DNA from: Henriciella sp.
Lineage (GTDB): Bacteria; Pseudomonadota; Alphaproteobacteria; Caulobacterales; Hyphomonadaceae
Length of the DNA: 64,000 nt
Direction: 5' to 3'
NCBI GenBank assembly: GCA_021776655.1
Contig: JAJFFK010000040.1
Coordinates: 1 to 64,000 of the forward strand
The first letter of the stretch is position 1; every line of letters starts with the position of its first letter. Below are positions 25,039 through 34,647 of the stretch, piece after piece. The notes under the pieces are model-generated. The model made no database searches, was not told the origin of the DNA, and saw nothing but the letters and a program-made list of their open reading frames with translations. The translations under genes and the position numbers were made by a program.

Positions 25039-26082
25039 CTAAATATCAAAGTTGATCATTTTACGGATCACCGTAATGCCGGTGAACATCAGACCGGCTG
25101 CCATCCCCAAAATCATATGCCCGGTCGATGTCGTGAACAGGACCGTGATGTATTCCGGCGTGGTTAAATAGACCATGACGGTCACAGCGGGCGGCAGAGA
25201 GCCAATAATCATCGCCGACGCCTTGGCTTCTGAAGACAGCGCCTTGATCTTCTCACGCATCATCCGACGTGAGCGAATAACCGCAGACAGATTGCCCAGG
25301 GCTTCGGACAAGTTACCACCGGCCTTGGACTGAATGGTCAGCACAATCACGAAGAAGTTCACTTCAGGCAGGGGAATGCGCTTGTAGAACATCTGCAACG
25401 CGCGATCCATGTCAGTGCCCATTTTCAGATTATCCGTCAATTGCTGGAATTCAGGGCCGAGAGGCGCAGGACTTTCAGTCGCAATGATTTGCAAACATTC
25501 CGACAAAGGCAGACCGGATTTAACCCCGCGCACGATAATATCGATCCCGTCACCAAACTGGTGGACCATCTTCTTGGTGCGGCCTTTGGTCAGGAAATTC
25601 AGCACCCATCGCGGGAACCCGATACCCCCCACAAGCGCGCCAATAATCAACATGCCCGGCCGCGATTTGATATGGATCCCCTTGACCGGAGGTGGACCTT
25701 CAGCACCTGAATACCAAACCAAAGCGGTTATAATGAGACCCATGATGATCGACATGATCCAAAAAGTCTGCGGGGAAATCCCCAAACCCGCTTGGTTGAG
25801 ACGGCCCTGAATGTCATTGGCAACCAAGGATTTGCGGCGCTGAACATCTTGCGCACGCAGTTTATTGAGCATTTGCTGCGTTTGTTTGCGCCGGGCGCTA
25901 TTGACGTCGTCAGTGCGGGCTTTGCCAGGTCGATTGCCGAGTTGACCGGCGCTTAGCTGCTTTGCCCGCTTGGCGGCTTTTCCGTCGCCCGAATCAGCGG
26001 TCAAGGCAATGCCCAAACCGGCAATGACCAGGAAAGCCAACCCGCCAATGATATAGAAGAGAGTGTCGCCGCTCAGGTCCAT
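25039..26082 (-). CDS. tadB: Tad pilus inner-membrane protein TadB (T2SF domain)
   Basis: Paralogue and partner of TadC. It has an N-terminal membrane anchor, a basic cytoplasmic segment, and the F domain with FGDGIDIIVRGVKSGLPLSECLQ and VLTIQSKAGGNLSEALGNLS. The C-terminal end is hydrophobic. It lies between cpaF and tadC with gaps of three and eleven bases, which supports one transcript. Confidence 0.94.
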   Translation of the reverse strand: MDLSGDTLFYIIGGLAFLVIAGLGIALTADSGDGKAAKRAKQLSAGQLGNRPGKARTDDVNSARRKQTQQMLNKLRAQDVQRRKSLVANDIQGRLNQAGLGISPQTFWIMSIIMGLIITALVWYSGAEGPPPVKGIHIKSRPGMLIIGALVGGIGFPRWVLNFLTKGRTKKMVHQFGDGIDIIVRGVKSGLPLSECLQIIATESPAPLGPEFQQLTDNLKMGTDMDRALQMFYKRIPLPEVNFFVIVLTIQSKAGGNLSEALGNLSAVIRSRRMMREKIKALSSEAKASAMIIGSLPPAVTVMVYLTTPEYITVLFTTSTGHMILGMAAGLMFTGITVIRKMINFDI

Positions 26083-26085
26083 GGC

Positions 26086-27576
26086 TTATTCCAATTCATC
26101 GAGAGCTTTTGCGAGCTCTTTTTCTAGGCCGTAATATTGCGCCCGTTCCCAGAAGCGTGGACGACCAATACCGGTGCCGCAATGCTTGCCGGTAATGTTG
26201 CCGTCTTCGTTTTCACCATCGATTTCGAATTTAAGCAGGTCCTGAAGAACAACCGTGTCGCCTTCCAGGCCCATAACTTCGGTGACTTGCATGATCCGGC
26301 GCGAGCCATCGCGTAGCCGTGAGGCCTGCACAACGATATCAATTGAACCCACGATCATCTCGCGTATGGTTTTAGCAGGCAGCGTGAACCCGCCCATTGT
26401 TATCATCGATTCGACCCGGCTAAGCGCCTCACGCGGGGAGTTGGCGTGCAGCGTGCCCATCGAGCCATCGTGGCCGGTATTCATCGCTTGCAACAAATCA
26501 AAGGCTTCCGGGCCACGCACCTCGCCAACAATGATCCGTTCGGGGCGCATCCGCAGACAGTTCTTAACCAGCTCACGCATCGACACCTCGCCAGAGCCCT
26601 CAATGTTGGGGGGGCGGGTTTCCAGGCGCACCACGTGCGGCTGTTGCAATTGTAGCTCAGCACTATCTTCGCAGGTAATAACGCGCTCGCTCGGCTCAAT
26701 GAAAGCGGTGAGACAATTTAGCAGCGTAGTTTTACCAGAGCCGGTACCGCCAGAAATCAGAATGTTACAGCGTGAATGACCAATAATCCGAAGCATCTCC
26801 GCTCCGGCTTCAGAGATCGAGCCAAAATTGACCAGATCAGACAGTTTCAGCTTGTCTTTCTTAAACTTACGAATGGTCAGGGTTGGGCCATCAATTGCAA
26901 GCGGTGGCGCGATGACATTGACACGAGATCCGTCGAGCAAACGCGCATCACAGATCGGGCTGGCATCATCGACGCGGCGGCCAACCTGGCTGACGATACG
27001 CTGACAAATATTCATCAACTGCGCATTGTCTCGAAAGCGAATATTGGTGCGTTCAATCTTGCCGTTGACTTCAATATAACAAGTGTCGGCACCGTTGACC
27101 ATGATATCAGCAATGTCATCCCGTGCCAAAAGCGGCTCCAATGGGCCGTAGCCGAGCACATCATTACAGATATCATCGAGCAGGTGTTCCTGTTCAGATA
27201 TCGACATCACGACATTCTTGATCGCAATGATTTCAACAACGATATCGCGGATTTCCTCGCGCGCGCTGTCCTGATCGAGTTGCGCCAACTGGCCAAGGTC
27301 AATCGTATCGATCAGAGCGTTGAAAATGGTCGTCTTGGTGGCGTAATACTCTTCCGACCGTTCGTTGACATTCGTCACTTTTTCGGCCGGTGGCTCAACC
27401 GGGGGCTTCAGCACGATGGGCGCTGGCTTTGGTGCCTTTGCCGCTGGCTTTGGCACTGCAATAGCAGGCTTTTCCGCCACTGGCGGATCGGCCGGAGCCT
27501 CAACCGGGGGCTTCGAAAGCACGGCAGCTGTTGCCGCTGCACCAGGTGCACCACTACTACGCTTTCCAAATGCCAT
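26086..27576 (-). CDS. cpaF: Tad pilus assembly ATPase CpaF/TadA
   Basis: Hexameric secretion ATPase driving pilin assembly. It has a Walker A GGTGSGKTTLL, the Asp/Walker B region with GEVRGPEAFDLLQAMNTGHDG, and the histidine-box segment GTLHANSPREALSR. The N-terminal 70 residues are a Pro/Ala/Lys-rich linker of low complexity. Length of 496 residues is normal for CpaF. It follows cpaE and precedes tadB. Confidence 0.96.
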   Translation of the reverse strand: MAFGKRSSGAPGAAATAAVLSKPPVEAPADPPVAEKPAIAVPKPAAKAPKPAPIVLKPPVEPPAEKVTNVNERSEEYYATKTTIFNALIDTIDLGQLAQLDQDSAREEIRDIVVEIIAIKNVVMSISEQEHLLDDICNDVLGYGPLEPLLARDDIADIMVNGADTCYIEVNGKIERTNIRFRDNAQLMNICQRIVSQVGRRVDDASPICDARLLDGSRVNVIAPPLAIDGPTLTIRKFKKDKLKLSDLVNFGSISEAGAEMLRIIGHSRCNILISGGTGSGKTTLLNCLTAFIEPSERVITCEDSAELQLQQPHVVRLETRPPNIEGSGEVSMRELVKNCLRMRPERIIVGEVRGPEAFDLLQAMNTGHDGSMGTLHANSPREALSRVESMITMGGFTLPAKTIREMIVGSIDIVVQASRLRDGSRRIMQVTEVMGLEGDTVVLQDLLKFEIDGENEDGNITGKHCGTGIGRPRFWERAQYYGLEKELAKALDELE

Positions 27577-27597
27577 ACTAAGCCCTCGTGTTCAGCT

Positions 27598-28980
27598 TTA
27601 TTTCCCGAGTAGTTTCTTCAGGAGAGATTTAGGGACCTGGTTCACATCACGTCCAGTCAACACCGATGCCAGATGGTCGATTGCCAAAGATGGTTTGGCC
27701 TGCGGATCGGTCTCGGAAATCATTTGTCCATTATTCGATGCGGTGCCGAACAATTGCGGATCGAAAGGCAGAATAATCTCTGGCTCCAATCCCATTGCGG
27801 CGGCAAAGTCCTTGATCGGAATCTCGGGTCGCTTTGGCACACCAGACATGTTGACGGTCAATCGCACCGGCGTATCATTTGGTCGATCTGCCATCATCTT
27901 GTCGAGCATGTTCTTGCCATTGCGCAAGGATGCGAGATCTGGCTGACAGACCAGAATAACTTCATCTGACGCGATCAGGGTTTGATACAGCCAACCATTC
28001 CAGGCATGTGGCAGATCCAGCACGACATAAGGCATCACCCGCCGAACCCCTTCAATCACCGTCGAATAGGCTTCGCTGGGAATACTATCGAGTACTTGCG
28101 AGACCGAGGCAGGTGCGGTGAACAATGACAAACGATCCGTCGCCTTCGACAACAGCTTCGTAATCACGGCATCATCGACGCGTTCCGGGGCGAGTAATGC
28201 ATCGGTCACCGTTTGCGCATTCTCGTGGTTGAAATCGAGCGCTGTGGTCCCGAAAGACAGGTCGAGGTCGATCAGCGCGGTATTGACCATTGTGTTTTCC
28301 GACAAGGCCCAAGACAGGTTATGTGCAATCGTTGACGCCCCGACCCCGCCTTTAGCCCCGATCACTGAAATCGATTTACCGACGAACGGTGCATCAGGAT
28401 CAGAGAACAGACCGCTAATTGCACGAACGACTTGTACCGGTGACACTGGCGGGACCAGATATTCGCTAACCCCGCGCGCCATGAGCTGTCGATACAGGGA
28501 AATATCATTGGTTGCCCCAATGACCATCACTTGAACGCCCTCATCACAATGGCTGGCAAGCTCATCAATCTGCCCAACCAATTGGTCAGTTTGAGCCGAT
28601 GATTCGAGCAAGAGAAGATTAGGAGTAGGGTTCTGGGTGAGGTACTCAATTGCTGCGGTTAAGCCGCCCTCATACGTCGTGACCGTGGCGCGCGACATCC
28701 GCCGATCAGCCGCCACAGCGCCAATCAGTTCAGCCGCAACAGGTGTCTCATAGAACGCAATCGCCGAAATTGCCGGGATCGCGCGATCCCCGCCCTCAAG
28801 CGTTTGCATCGCAATGGCAAGCGGCTCATCGGCTGGCTCAATCTCCTTGACCGGAGGTTCAAGCTCGACCTCTAGCGGCTCAGGAGCCGCTTCTTCAAAC
28901 ACGTCCGCAAGGTCCGTGTCGATCTCGTCATCAAACTCGAGATCGAAATCATCTTCAAATAATGAGTTCTCGTCTGCCAT
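27598..28980 (-). CDS. cpaE: Pilus localisation ATPase CpaE/TadZ
   Basis: ParA/MinD-like ATPase that positions the Tad machine at the pole. The acidic N-terminus (DDFDLEFDDEID) is followed by a receiver-like domain and the ATPase domain with the variant Walker A KGGVGAST, where the usual second lysine is replaced, as is frequent in TadZ proteins. The ATG at 28980 has AGGAG nine bases upstream; an in-frame GTG at 28998 is an alternative. Confidence 0.93.
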   Translation of the reverse strand: MADENSLFEDDFDLEFDDEIDTDLADVFEEAAPEPLEVELEPPVKEIEPADEPLAIAMQTLEGGDRAIPAISAIAFYETPVAAELIGAVAADRRMSRATVTTYEGGLTAAIEYLTQNPTPNLLLLESSAQTDQLVGQIDELASHCDEGVQVMVIGATNDISLYRQLMARGVSEYLVPPVSPVQVVRAISGLFSDPDAPFVGKSISVIGAKGGVGASTIAHNLSWALSENTMVNTALIDLDLSFGTTALDFNHENAQTVTDALLAPERVDDAVITKLLSKATDRLSLFTAPASVSQVLDSIPSEAYSTVIEGVRRVMPYVVLDLPHAWNGWLYQTLIASDEVILVCQPDLASLRNGKNMLDKMMADRPNDTPVRLTVNMSGVPKRPEIPIKDFAAAMGLEPEIILPFDPQLFGTASNNGQMISETDPQAKPSLAIDHLASVLTGRDVNQVPKSLLKKLLGK

Positions 28981-29010
28981 GTCACTCAACTCCTGCACCC
29001 GTCATCATTA

Positions 29011-29730
29011 CTAGTTCACAGCCGCCGATATGGCGCCAGATTCATCATCAGACCGCGCCGCAGCAGTGGCTTCACCATTGCGATAGGCTTCCAACTGATT
29101 ATTGCGCCTAACCGTGTCGCCACCTTCAAGCTCGCGTTCGCCCAGAAAATCGCGCGGATCGGCAATCATTGCCGCCATATTTGTCCGCACCGCGCAGCCA
29201 AGTGTCGGCATATCGCTGTTCGACCTTGCATTCGCGACATCAACCTGGGCCAGCGAAGGACAATCAGGCGCGATCGCCTTATAAATGGTAAAAGCCAGGA
29301 TAATCGGCGCATTAGCCCGACCCTCGGCGGAATAGGCGCTGCCTGCAATCTGGTCATATTCGATGCCCGCATTCCAAGCCAGATCGCGGGTCTCGGCCAG
29401 GGCAGAGATGGTCAATTGGGGATTGGCTGAATCTTGCGGTACCGACAGGCTCAAGAGGCCATGGCCGCGCGCATTGTAAGCGGCCAGGAAGCCCTTTATT
29501 CGAGCGATTTCCTCAAGCCGAAGTTGGCTATCCGCTGGATTGAGATTGACCTCCAGATATTCAGTGGTCGAGCGGGTTGAAACTGTATTTCGATCCAGCG
29601 CCGTGCCACTGTAATAGGACGCCGGAACATGCCCGGAGGGGCCTGACTGACAGCCAGCAACGAGGATAACCCCGGCGCTGAGCAGAGCAAATGTTGAAGC
29701 GATTGAGCGGCTTTTCATGATCTCTCTCAT
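29011..29730 (-). CDS. cpaD: Pilus assembly lipoprotein CpaD
   Basis: Exported lipoprotein (lipobox VAGC) of the CpaD family. The domain segments VNLNPADSQLRLEEIARIKGFLAAY and PTLGCAVRTNMAAMIADPRDFL are characteristic. CpaD assists secretin function in the outer membrane. The ATG at 29730 overlaps the cpaC stop as ATGA; a second ATG four codons later (29718) also fits a signal peptide. Confidence 0.92.
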   Translation of the reverse strand: MREIMKSRSIASTFALLSAGVILVAGCQSGPSGHVPASYYSGTALDRNTVSTRSTTEYLEVNLNPADSQLRLEEIARIKGFLAAYNARGHGLLSLSVPQDSANPQLTISALAETRDLAWNAGIEYDQIAGSAYSAEGRANAPIILAFTIYKAIAPDCPSLAQVDVANARSNSDMPTLGCAVRTNMAAMIADPRDFLGERELEGGDTVRRNNQLEAYRNGEATAAARSDDESGAISAAVN

Positions 29731-31301
29731 TCCTCAATAAAGCCCACAGGGGCGTTGTAGGTTTCAGGCGTGATGCCCTTGCCAGGTTCGGCATAAAGGG
29801 CATTCAAACGACCAAACAAAACGGTCTTGGTATCAGACGCATTGACGAAACCGTCAGCAGGCGTGCGCAACTGATCCTTGCGAGCAGGATCAACCAGATA
29901 TGGCGTGACGATCACCACCATCTCGGTTTCCTCATTGATGAAGTCACGCGACTGAAACAGGGCGCCAAGAATTGGGATATTCTTGATACCCGGCAATTGA
30001 TCGATGGTCTGGCGCGTGCGTGACTGGATCAATCCAGCCAGCATTGTCGAGCCACCAGACGGCAATTCTATCGTGCTTTCGGCCCGGCGCACCACAAGCG
30101 ATGGGATCGTCAGCGACTGCGACGGCACAACATTCCCGTTCGCATCAACTGTCGCAACACTTTGCCCCTGGAACGCACCCTGATTGGATAGCTCCGACAC
30201 CTCGGTTGAAATTTTCAGTGAGATCCGCCCTTCCGACAAAACAACCGGGGTAAAGGCCAAGCCAACACCGAACGGCTTGAACTCAACCGAGATCGCGCCA
30301 GTATTGTCCTGCGCCACAGGCACCGGAAACTCACCACCTGCGAGGAATTTAGCTGACTCGCCGGACACTGCCATGATATTTGGTTCGGCCAATGTGCGCA
30401 CAATTCCAATCCGCTCCAGAGCATCGATGGCTGCGCCTGCTGAGGACTGAGGATCACTGCCATTAAAATTTGTATAGCCAAAATTTGTCGACAGGCCGCC
30501 AAGTGCGCCGCCGGCGACATTAAAGCCGTTTGAACTTTGAAACCCGAAGGTTCTTGAGAACGGCAAGCCAGGCGCCAGCGTCGTGGTCCCGGTGTCAACT
30601 ATTCCGGCAATACCATCGCCAGCAACATCCGCAAATAGCTGGCGTTCGACCAGATTGGCAAAATCACCAAAGCTGGTGCTTCCCGACAGGTTGATGCCTA
30701 ATTGCTTGACCACGGTGCGCTGCATCTCGACGATGCGAACTTCCAGCATCACCTGATCCTTGGCCGCGATCGACATCATGTTAAGAACCTGAGCATCATC
30801 GTCGCCGCCCGCATAGGCGGTGACCAGGCGCATCACTTGATCTGACTGCACCAGACTGTCGACCTGGCCCGCGACCACCAGGCTGCCATTGATTGTATCG
30901 ACGGTAACCCGTGCGTCAGGGACATATCGGGCGATAATCGTGTCGAGTGTCGAGGTATCAACATCGACCGTTATTTCCAAATTGAGAATCGGATTGCCAT
31001 TGCGGTCAAAGATAAAAGCGTTGGTTTGTCCGACTTCTATACCCCGGAAGATAATCCGCTGCGCCGTTTGCACCACAGCGTCAGCGATTGCCGGATTGGT
31101 AATCACGACATCAGCGGCAGGGCGCGCGAGCTCAATCACGGTTGACTTGTTTAATGACAGCTTGATCGACTGGGAGACATTGGTATCGCCTGGCTCAATC
31201 ATGGTAACGCCCATCAAGTTCTGGGCGTTCGATACAAGCGGGGTCAGACCGAGTGTCAGCGCGAGCGCGCTGGCTCGCAGAATCGGATTGATTACGTTCA
31301 T
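29727..31301 (-). CDS. cpaC: Outer-membrane pilus secretin CpaC/RcpA
   Basis: Secretin that lets the Flp pilus cross the outer membrane. A signal peptide is followed by the pilus-specific N-terminal domain (LSLNKSTVIELARPAADVVITNPAIADAV, in part), a BON-like middle and the secretin domain with LAEPNIMAVSGESAKFLAGGEFPVPV. Length is 524 residues. The start overlaps the cpaB stop by one base. A short paralogue of its N-terminal domain is encoded at 33294. Confidence 0.95.
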   Translation of the reverse strand: MNVINPILRASALALTLGLTPLVSNAQNLMGVTMIEPGDTNVSQSIKLSLNKSTVIELARPAADVVITNPAIADAVVQTAQRIIFRGIEVGQTNAFIFDRNGNPILNLEITVDVDTSTLDTIIARYVPDARVTVDTINGSLVVAGQVDSLVQSDQVMRLVTAYAGGDDDAQVLNMMSIAAKDQVMLEVRIVEMQRTVVKQLGINLSGSTSFGDFANLVERQLFADVAGDGIAGIVDTGTTTLAPGLPFSRTFGFQSSNGFNVAGGALGGLSTNFGYTNFNGSDPQSSAGAAIDALERIGIVRTLAEPNIMAVSGESAKFLAGGEFPVPVAQDNTGAISVEFKPFGVGLAFTPVVLSEGRISLKISTEVSELSNQGAFQGQSVATVDANGNVVPSQSLTIPSLVVRRAESTIELPSGGSTMLAGLIQSRTRQTIDQLPGIKNIPILGALFQSRDFINEETEMVVIVTPYLVDPARKDQLRTPADGFVNASDTKTVLFGRLNALYAEPGKGITPETYNAPVGFIEE

Positions 31302-32131
31302 CAGCTTCCCCCGGTCGCAGCTTTGCCACTGCGATAGATAGTCACGCCGCCACCCGCGCCAGCACCTTCTGACAGGTCGACTTTCGACAGCGCATTGCCT
31401 TCATTGAAATCAACATCAGCATAAGACCGCAGGGTCAGCGAAATCTGCCCCGACCCCGCTGCAAGCGCCATCATTTCAGCCTGATCAGGCGTCAGTTCCA
31501 TGGTTGCGGTCGAACCGGTCAGCGTTGGCACGCCATCAAGATCGCCAAAGGTCTGGTCAATCGCCAGGATGCGGGCATTGACCAGGATAGTTCTTGTAAT
31601 CGTGTTCTCTTGCTGGCCGTCACTGGTCTCAATTTCGATTTGCTGGGTCAGGATCACATCGACCCGGTCATCTGGTAGAATAAATCCGGCCGAAGCTGAT
31701 TCCGGGGATATCTCAACCGATGCAGCACGCATGCCCGGCCGCAGCAAAGCCGCCATGAAACCGGTCTCACCTTTCTGCACAATTTTCTGTGGCAAAACTG
31801 GCTCATCTGTATAGAGCGCAACCCGGACGACGCTGCCCGTCAGCTCTTCAATTGCTTCGGGCGCGTTGTCTTGAGTGAAATATCCAAGATTGACCGTTGC
31901 TTCAGGCCAATCAGCCCAACCAAAATCATCCGGCGTTAGTAACGTCCCGACCCGTAAGTCACTGCGCACAACCAGAACTTTGATTTGTGAAACTTGCACC
32001 TCGACGATCCGTTCAACCGGTTCGGCAAGCTCCACGGCGGCAGATCCGCCCGCAAGATTGCGCACCAGGAAAGCCGCCATGACGGCGGCAAGCCCTGCTA
32101 CTGCCAATATGATAAGGCGTATCGGTGACAT
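31301..32131 (-). CDS. cpaB: Flp pilus assembly protein CpaB
   Basis: One N-terminal membrane helix, then a SAF domain (VRSDLRVGTLLTPDDFGWADWP) and the CpaB/RcpC domain with RAASVEISPESASAGFILPDDRVDVILTQ (in part). CpaB bridges the periplasm and is needed for secretin function. The C-terminal GEGAGAGGGV stretch is flexible. It is the second gene after cpaA, 83 bases downstream. Confidence 0.94.
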   Translation of the reverse strand: MSPIRLIILAVAGLAAVMAAFLVRNLAGGSAAVELAEPVERIVEVQVSQIKVLVVRSDLRVGTLLTPDDFGWADWPEATVNLGYFTQDNAPEAIEELTGSVVRVALYTDEPVLPQKIVQKGETGFMAALLRPGMRAASVEISPESASAGFILPDDRVDVILTQQIEIETSDGQQENTITRTILVNARILAIDQTFGDLDGVPTLTGSTATMELTPDQAEMMALAAGSGQISLTLRSYADVDFNEGNALSKVDLSEGAGAGGGVTIYRSGKAATGGS

Positions 32132-32214
32132 GGGCTAACCCTTTTTTCTACTGTCGATCCGCGATATTTGGATCCCCACATGGACTACTATTCCACGCTG
32201 AGGCTAAGGCATGG

Positions 32215-32730
32215 TTAACTGAAACTGGCCATTTGGCTTAGGAAATTGGTAAGGATTTGAGACTGCGGCGCGGCCCAAACCGCCCCCGCCGCAATGGCGA
32301 CACCATAAGGAACACCTTTGCCCTGCTGTAGAGTCTCGAATGCAAAGCCCGGCGTGGCATGAGCCGGAACCAAACGGCGTGCCAGAATGACAACGCCGAC
32401 AAGAACGCCGCCTGCGATCGCCGTACCATAGAGAAAGTCCATTGTTCCAGCCGGGCCAATCCACAGCATGACACCGGGGACCATTTTGGCATCGCCGCCG
32501 CCGAACAGGCCACCCATGAACATCGCAATTGCAATCACGAAAGCGAGCACACCTGCCAATAAATGCCAACCGGCAACATCCCACCCCGGCGCAGCCAGGA
32601 TGCAGGCCGGGATAAACAGGAAGGCAAGCCAGGCATTGAGCCAGTTTGGAATTGTCAGAGTTTCAACATCGCGGATTGCGGCAAACAGGCAAAGCGCGAA
32701 GAAGCTAGCGGCAAACAGGTTCAATATCAT
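32215..32730 (-). CDS. cpaA: Prepilin peptidase CpaA
   Basis: Small A24-type aspartyl protease, mostly membrane helices, that cleaves Flp prepilin. Both catalytic aspartates are visible: AIRDVETLTIPN near the N-terminus and FGGGDAKM in the middle. The ATG at 32730 is preceded by GGAGA; the TTG at 32757 would add nine residues and has no such site. It is separated from the pilin gene by a terminator, so pilin and the assembly genes are likely expressed at different levels. Confidence 0.93.
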   Translation of the reverse strand: MILNLFAASFFALCLFAAIRDVETLTIPNWLNAWLAFLFIPACILAAPGWDVAGWHLLAGVLAFVIAIAMFMGGLFGGGDAKMVPGVMLWIGPAGTMDFLYGTAIAGGVLVGVVILARRLVPAHATPGFAFETLQQGKGVPYGVAIAAGAVWAAPQSQILTNFLSQMASFS

Positions 32731-32797
32731 TGATCTCTCCAGAAGCGTTGGCCTCAAACTAGGGTCAAAGGCTTAAGGAAAGTTTGGCCCTACCCCG

Positions 32798-32833
32798 CAA
32801 AAGAAAGAAGCCGCCGGACGAACCGGCGGCTTC
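32798..32833 (-). terminator. Terminator after the flp pilin gene
   Basis: GAAGCCGCCGG (32807-32817) pairs with CCGGCGGCTTC (32823-32833), an 11-bp perfect stem with a 5-base loop. On the minus strand it is followed by TTTCTTTT. It lies about 35 bases after the pilin stop and before cpaA. Confidence 0.9.
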
Positions 32834-32868
32834 CTGACTTCGCCTAGGGCGAAATCTGATTGTGCAGC

Positions 32869-33030
32869 TTAAGCAGCAGCAGTCATCTGGTCAGATACGT
32901 CATCAAACGTAGCTGCAGTGTTCTTACCAAGTGTGGTAACAGCACCGATGATCGCAACAGCGATCAAAGCAGCAATAAGACCGTATTCGATGGCTGTAGC
33001 ACCAGACTCATTCTTGAAAAATTTACGCAT
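32869..33030 (-). CDS. flp: Flp-family type IVb pilin
   Basis: A 53-residue gene. It encodes MRKFFKNESG, then the conserved Flp motif ATAIEYGLIAALIAVAIIGA, a short polar part and AAA at the end. Cleavage by CpaA is expected after Gly10. GGGAG lies seven bases before the ATG. It heads the pilus cluster in the Caulobacter order (pilA, cpaA-F) and has its own terminator, as expected for an abundant subunit. Confidence 0.95.
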   Translation of the reverse strand: MRKFFKNESGATAIEYGLIAALIAVAIIGAVTTLGKNTAATFDDVSDQMTAAA

Positions 33031-33293
33031 TGGAAACTCCCACTATGCAGTTTTAAGATCCGTCCCGAATATTCAGGTTTTTCTTCCCGGAACATGTTTG
33101 GTTCTACAGGACGCCGCTGAAAATCCCGTAAACCGAAACAAAAACTTCCTGAACGAAAACCAATATGTGATTAACCTTTCATGCCGCCTCACCCAACGAA
33201 TACAGCTCCTATTATAAAGAGACCGGAATTTTAGGATTCAGCTAACTTCTTTAGCGCACACTCAAACAAAGCGAATAGTTCGGGAGACGCATT
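33031..33293. promoter_or_regulatory. Divergent control region of the pilin and CpaC-N-like genes
   Basis: A 263-base AT-richer gap between two divergent genes, so it must hold both promoters. A TTAACC half-site of the CtrA type is present at about 33173, but no full CtrA site or clear sigma70 promoter was found. Confidence 0.4.
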
Positions 33294-33731
33294 GTGAAAC
33301 TGACTTCGAAATTCTGTGCCATGAGTTGTGCAGCCCTGTTGATGAGCGCCAGTGCCCTGGCTGGGCAGTTCACGGTTGAAAGTGGCAAAACCAAACCTTT
33401 GCGTCTGACCGGTGATGCCGCCAGCATCGTTATCGGGAACCCGAATGTTGCTGACGTGGCCGTACACAATGGCAAGCTTCTATTTGTCAGCGGCAAATCA
33501 TTTGGCACAACCAACCTGATTATCTTTGATAAGGCTGGGCGAACCATCTATTCTGCAGATATCGTGGTCACCACGAATACTGCCAATCTGGTCACCGTGA
33601 ACCGCGCGGGCAACAATTTTTCCCTTGATTGTGCACCAAGCTGCAAACCGACCGTTTCAATAGGTGACAATAATGACCATTTCACCATGACCGCACAGCA
33701 ACTTGAGCAGCTTCAGGATTTAAGCGAATAA
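33294..33731 (+). CDS. Stand-alone secretin N-terminal-domain protein (pilus assembly)
   Basis: 145-residue exported protein. A signal peptide ends near ALA-G, then the pilus secretin N-terminal domain (LTGDAASIVIGNPNVADVAVHNGKLLFVSGKSFGTTNLIIFD, in part) and a short tail with two cysteines (DCAPSCKP) that could form a disulfide. It is a GTG start with GGGAG seven bases upstream. It resembles the front of CpaC but lacks the secretin channel. Its position suggests it modulates the pilus machine. Confidence 0.8.
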   Translation: MKLTSKFCAMSCAALLMSASALAGQFTVESGKTKPLRLTGDAASIVIGNPNVADVAVHNGKLLFVSGKSFGTTNLIIFDKAGRTIYSADIVVTTNTANLVTVNRAGNNFSLDCAPSCKPTVSIGDNNDHFTMTAQQLEQLQDLSE

Positions 33732-33753
33732 AGCTAAGTTGACGCGCGCGAAC

Positions 33754-33787
33754 AAAAAAAGCCGGGTCTCGCGATCCGGCTTTTTTG
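33754..33787. terminator. Bidirectional terminator
   Basis: AAAAAAGCCGG pairs with CCGGCTTTTTT around about ten bases. The A/T runs on both sides make it work for the plus-strand gene ending at 33731 and the minus-strand gene ending at 33805. Confidence 0.9.
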
Positions 33788-33804
33788 TATACTTAAATTT
33801 GGGT

Positions 33805-34611
33805 CTAGTGGCTGGCATCTGCAAGTGCGGGAGATAACTGCTCCAGGCCACGCGTCGCCGCTTCATCAATGCTGATTGAGTAAATAGGCGTACCCTCAAC
33901 TCCCAATGGGCCGACCAAAGTCTCTGCCAACCACCAATCAAAAGCCCCAGCATCACGTACCGTAACGGTCCAGCCAGCGTTCATGCGTGGATAGTAAACC
34001 TCACCCGCAGACATTGAGCGGCTGCGAAACACGGTGCCATCAGATCCACGCACTTCAATCCAGGCGGCTGAACGCGCACGAATGGAGAGTTCCTGCGCGG
34101 CCATTGCCAGAACGGGACCTTTGAGACGTGGCGTGGTCACCCGGGACGAAACAACCCGGCTGGTCGCAACTGTTTCAACCGGCGACCCAGAACCTGACGC
34201 CAAGGACCAGAACGCGACCCCAGCGACAATAATGACTGCCGCAGCTGCCCCGACCGGCCACAACCGCCGCCGCGATTGCATTTGACTATTGCGCAAGACT
34301 TCGCTCGGCATATTGGAACTATTCAGCGCGCTACGCTTTTCTGAGAACCCAGAAGCGATTTCACCCGCAGGCAAGCCCAGAAAGTCAGCATAAGCTTTGG
34401 CCTGCATCCGTAGAACAGTCGGTGAGATATGACCCGTCTTCATGGCTTCCAGCGCCGCCAACAGGTCGACCGATTGATGCGTCGTTGCGACAACATCCTT
34501 CAGTGACAGGCCACGCGCCTCACGTGCCAGTTTGAGCTGTTCACCACAGGTCAGGACACTGACTTCATCAGAAGTCAGTTCAGCCATATCTGTGCTTTCG
34601 GCTTGTTCCAT
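33805..34611 (-). CDS. RodZ-like helix-turn-helix membrane protein
   Basis: Three parts: a cytoplasmic Xre/HTH_25 domain (CGEQLKLAREARGLSLKDVV...), one membrane helix (VGAAAAVIIVAGVAFWSLA) at about residues 125-145, and a periplasmic DUF4115-type beta domain (IRARSAAWIEVRGSDG). This is the RodZ architecture, a cell-shape protein that links MreB to the envelope. Residues between helix and beta domain are Ser/Thr/Val-rich. The gene lies 36 bases after ptsP on the same strand. Confidence 0.82.
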   Translation of the reverse strand: MEQAESTDMAELTSDEVSVLTCGEQLKLAREARGLSLKDVVATTHQSVDLLAALEAMKTGHISPTVLRMQAKAYADFLGLPAGEIASGFSEKRSALNSSNMPSEVLRNSQMQSRRRLWPVGAAAAVIIVAGVAFWSLASGSGSPVETVATSRVVSSRVTTPRLKGPVLAMAAQELSIRARSAAWIEVRGSDGTVFRSRSMSAGEVYYPRMNAGWTVTVRDAGAFDWWLAETLVGPLGVEGTPIYSISIDEAATRGLEQLSPALADASH

Positions 34612-34647
34612 GGTCTGAGACTACCTCAATTTTCGAGCTGCGTATAA

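Noticed and set aside
26776-27612. A 278-codon open frame antisense to cpaF.
   Set aside because: The cpaF protein is unmistakable and the antisense product has low-complexity Cys/Arg/Trp repeats.
33031-33293. A full CtrA binding site for the pilin promoter.
   Set aside because: Only a TTAACC half-site was found; the TTAA-N7-TTAA pattern is not met.
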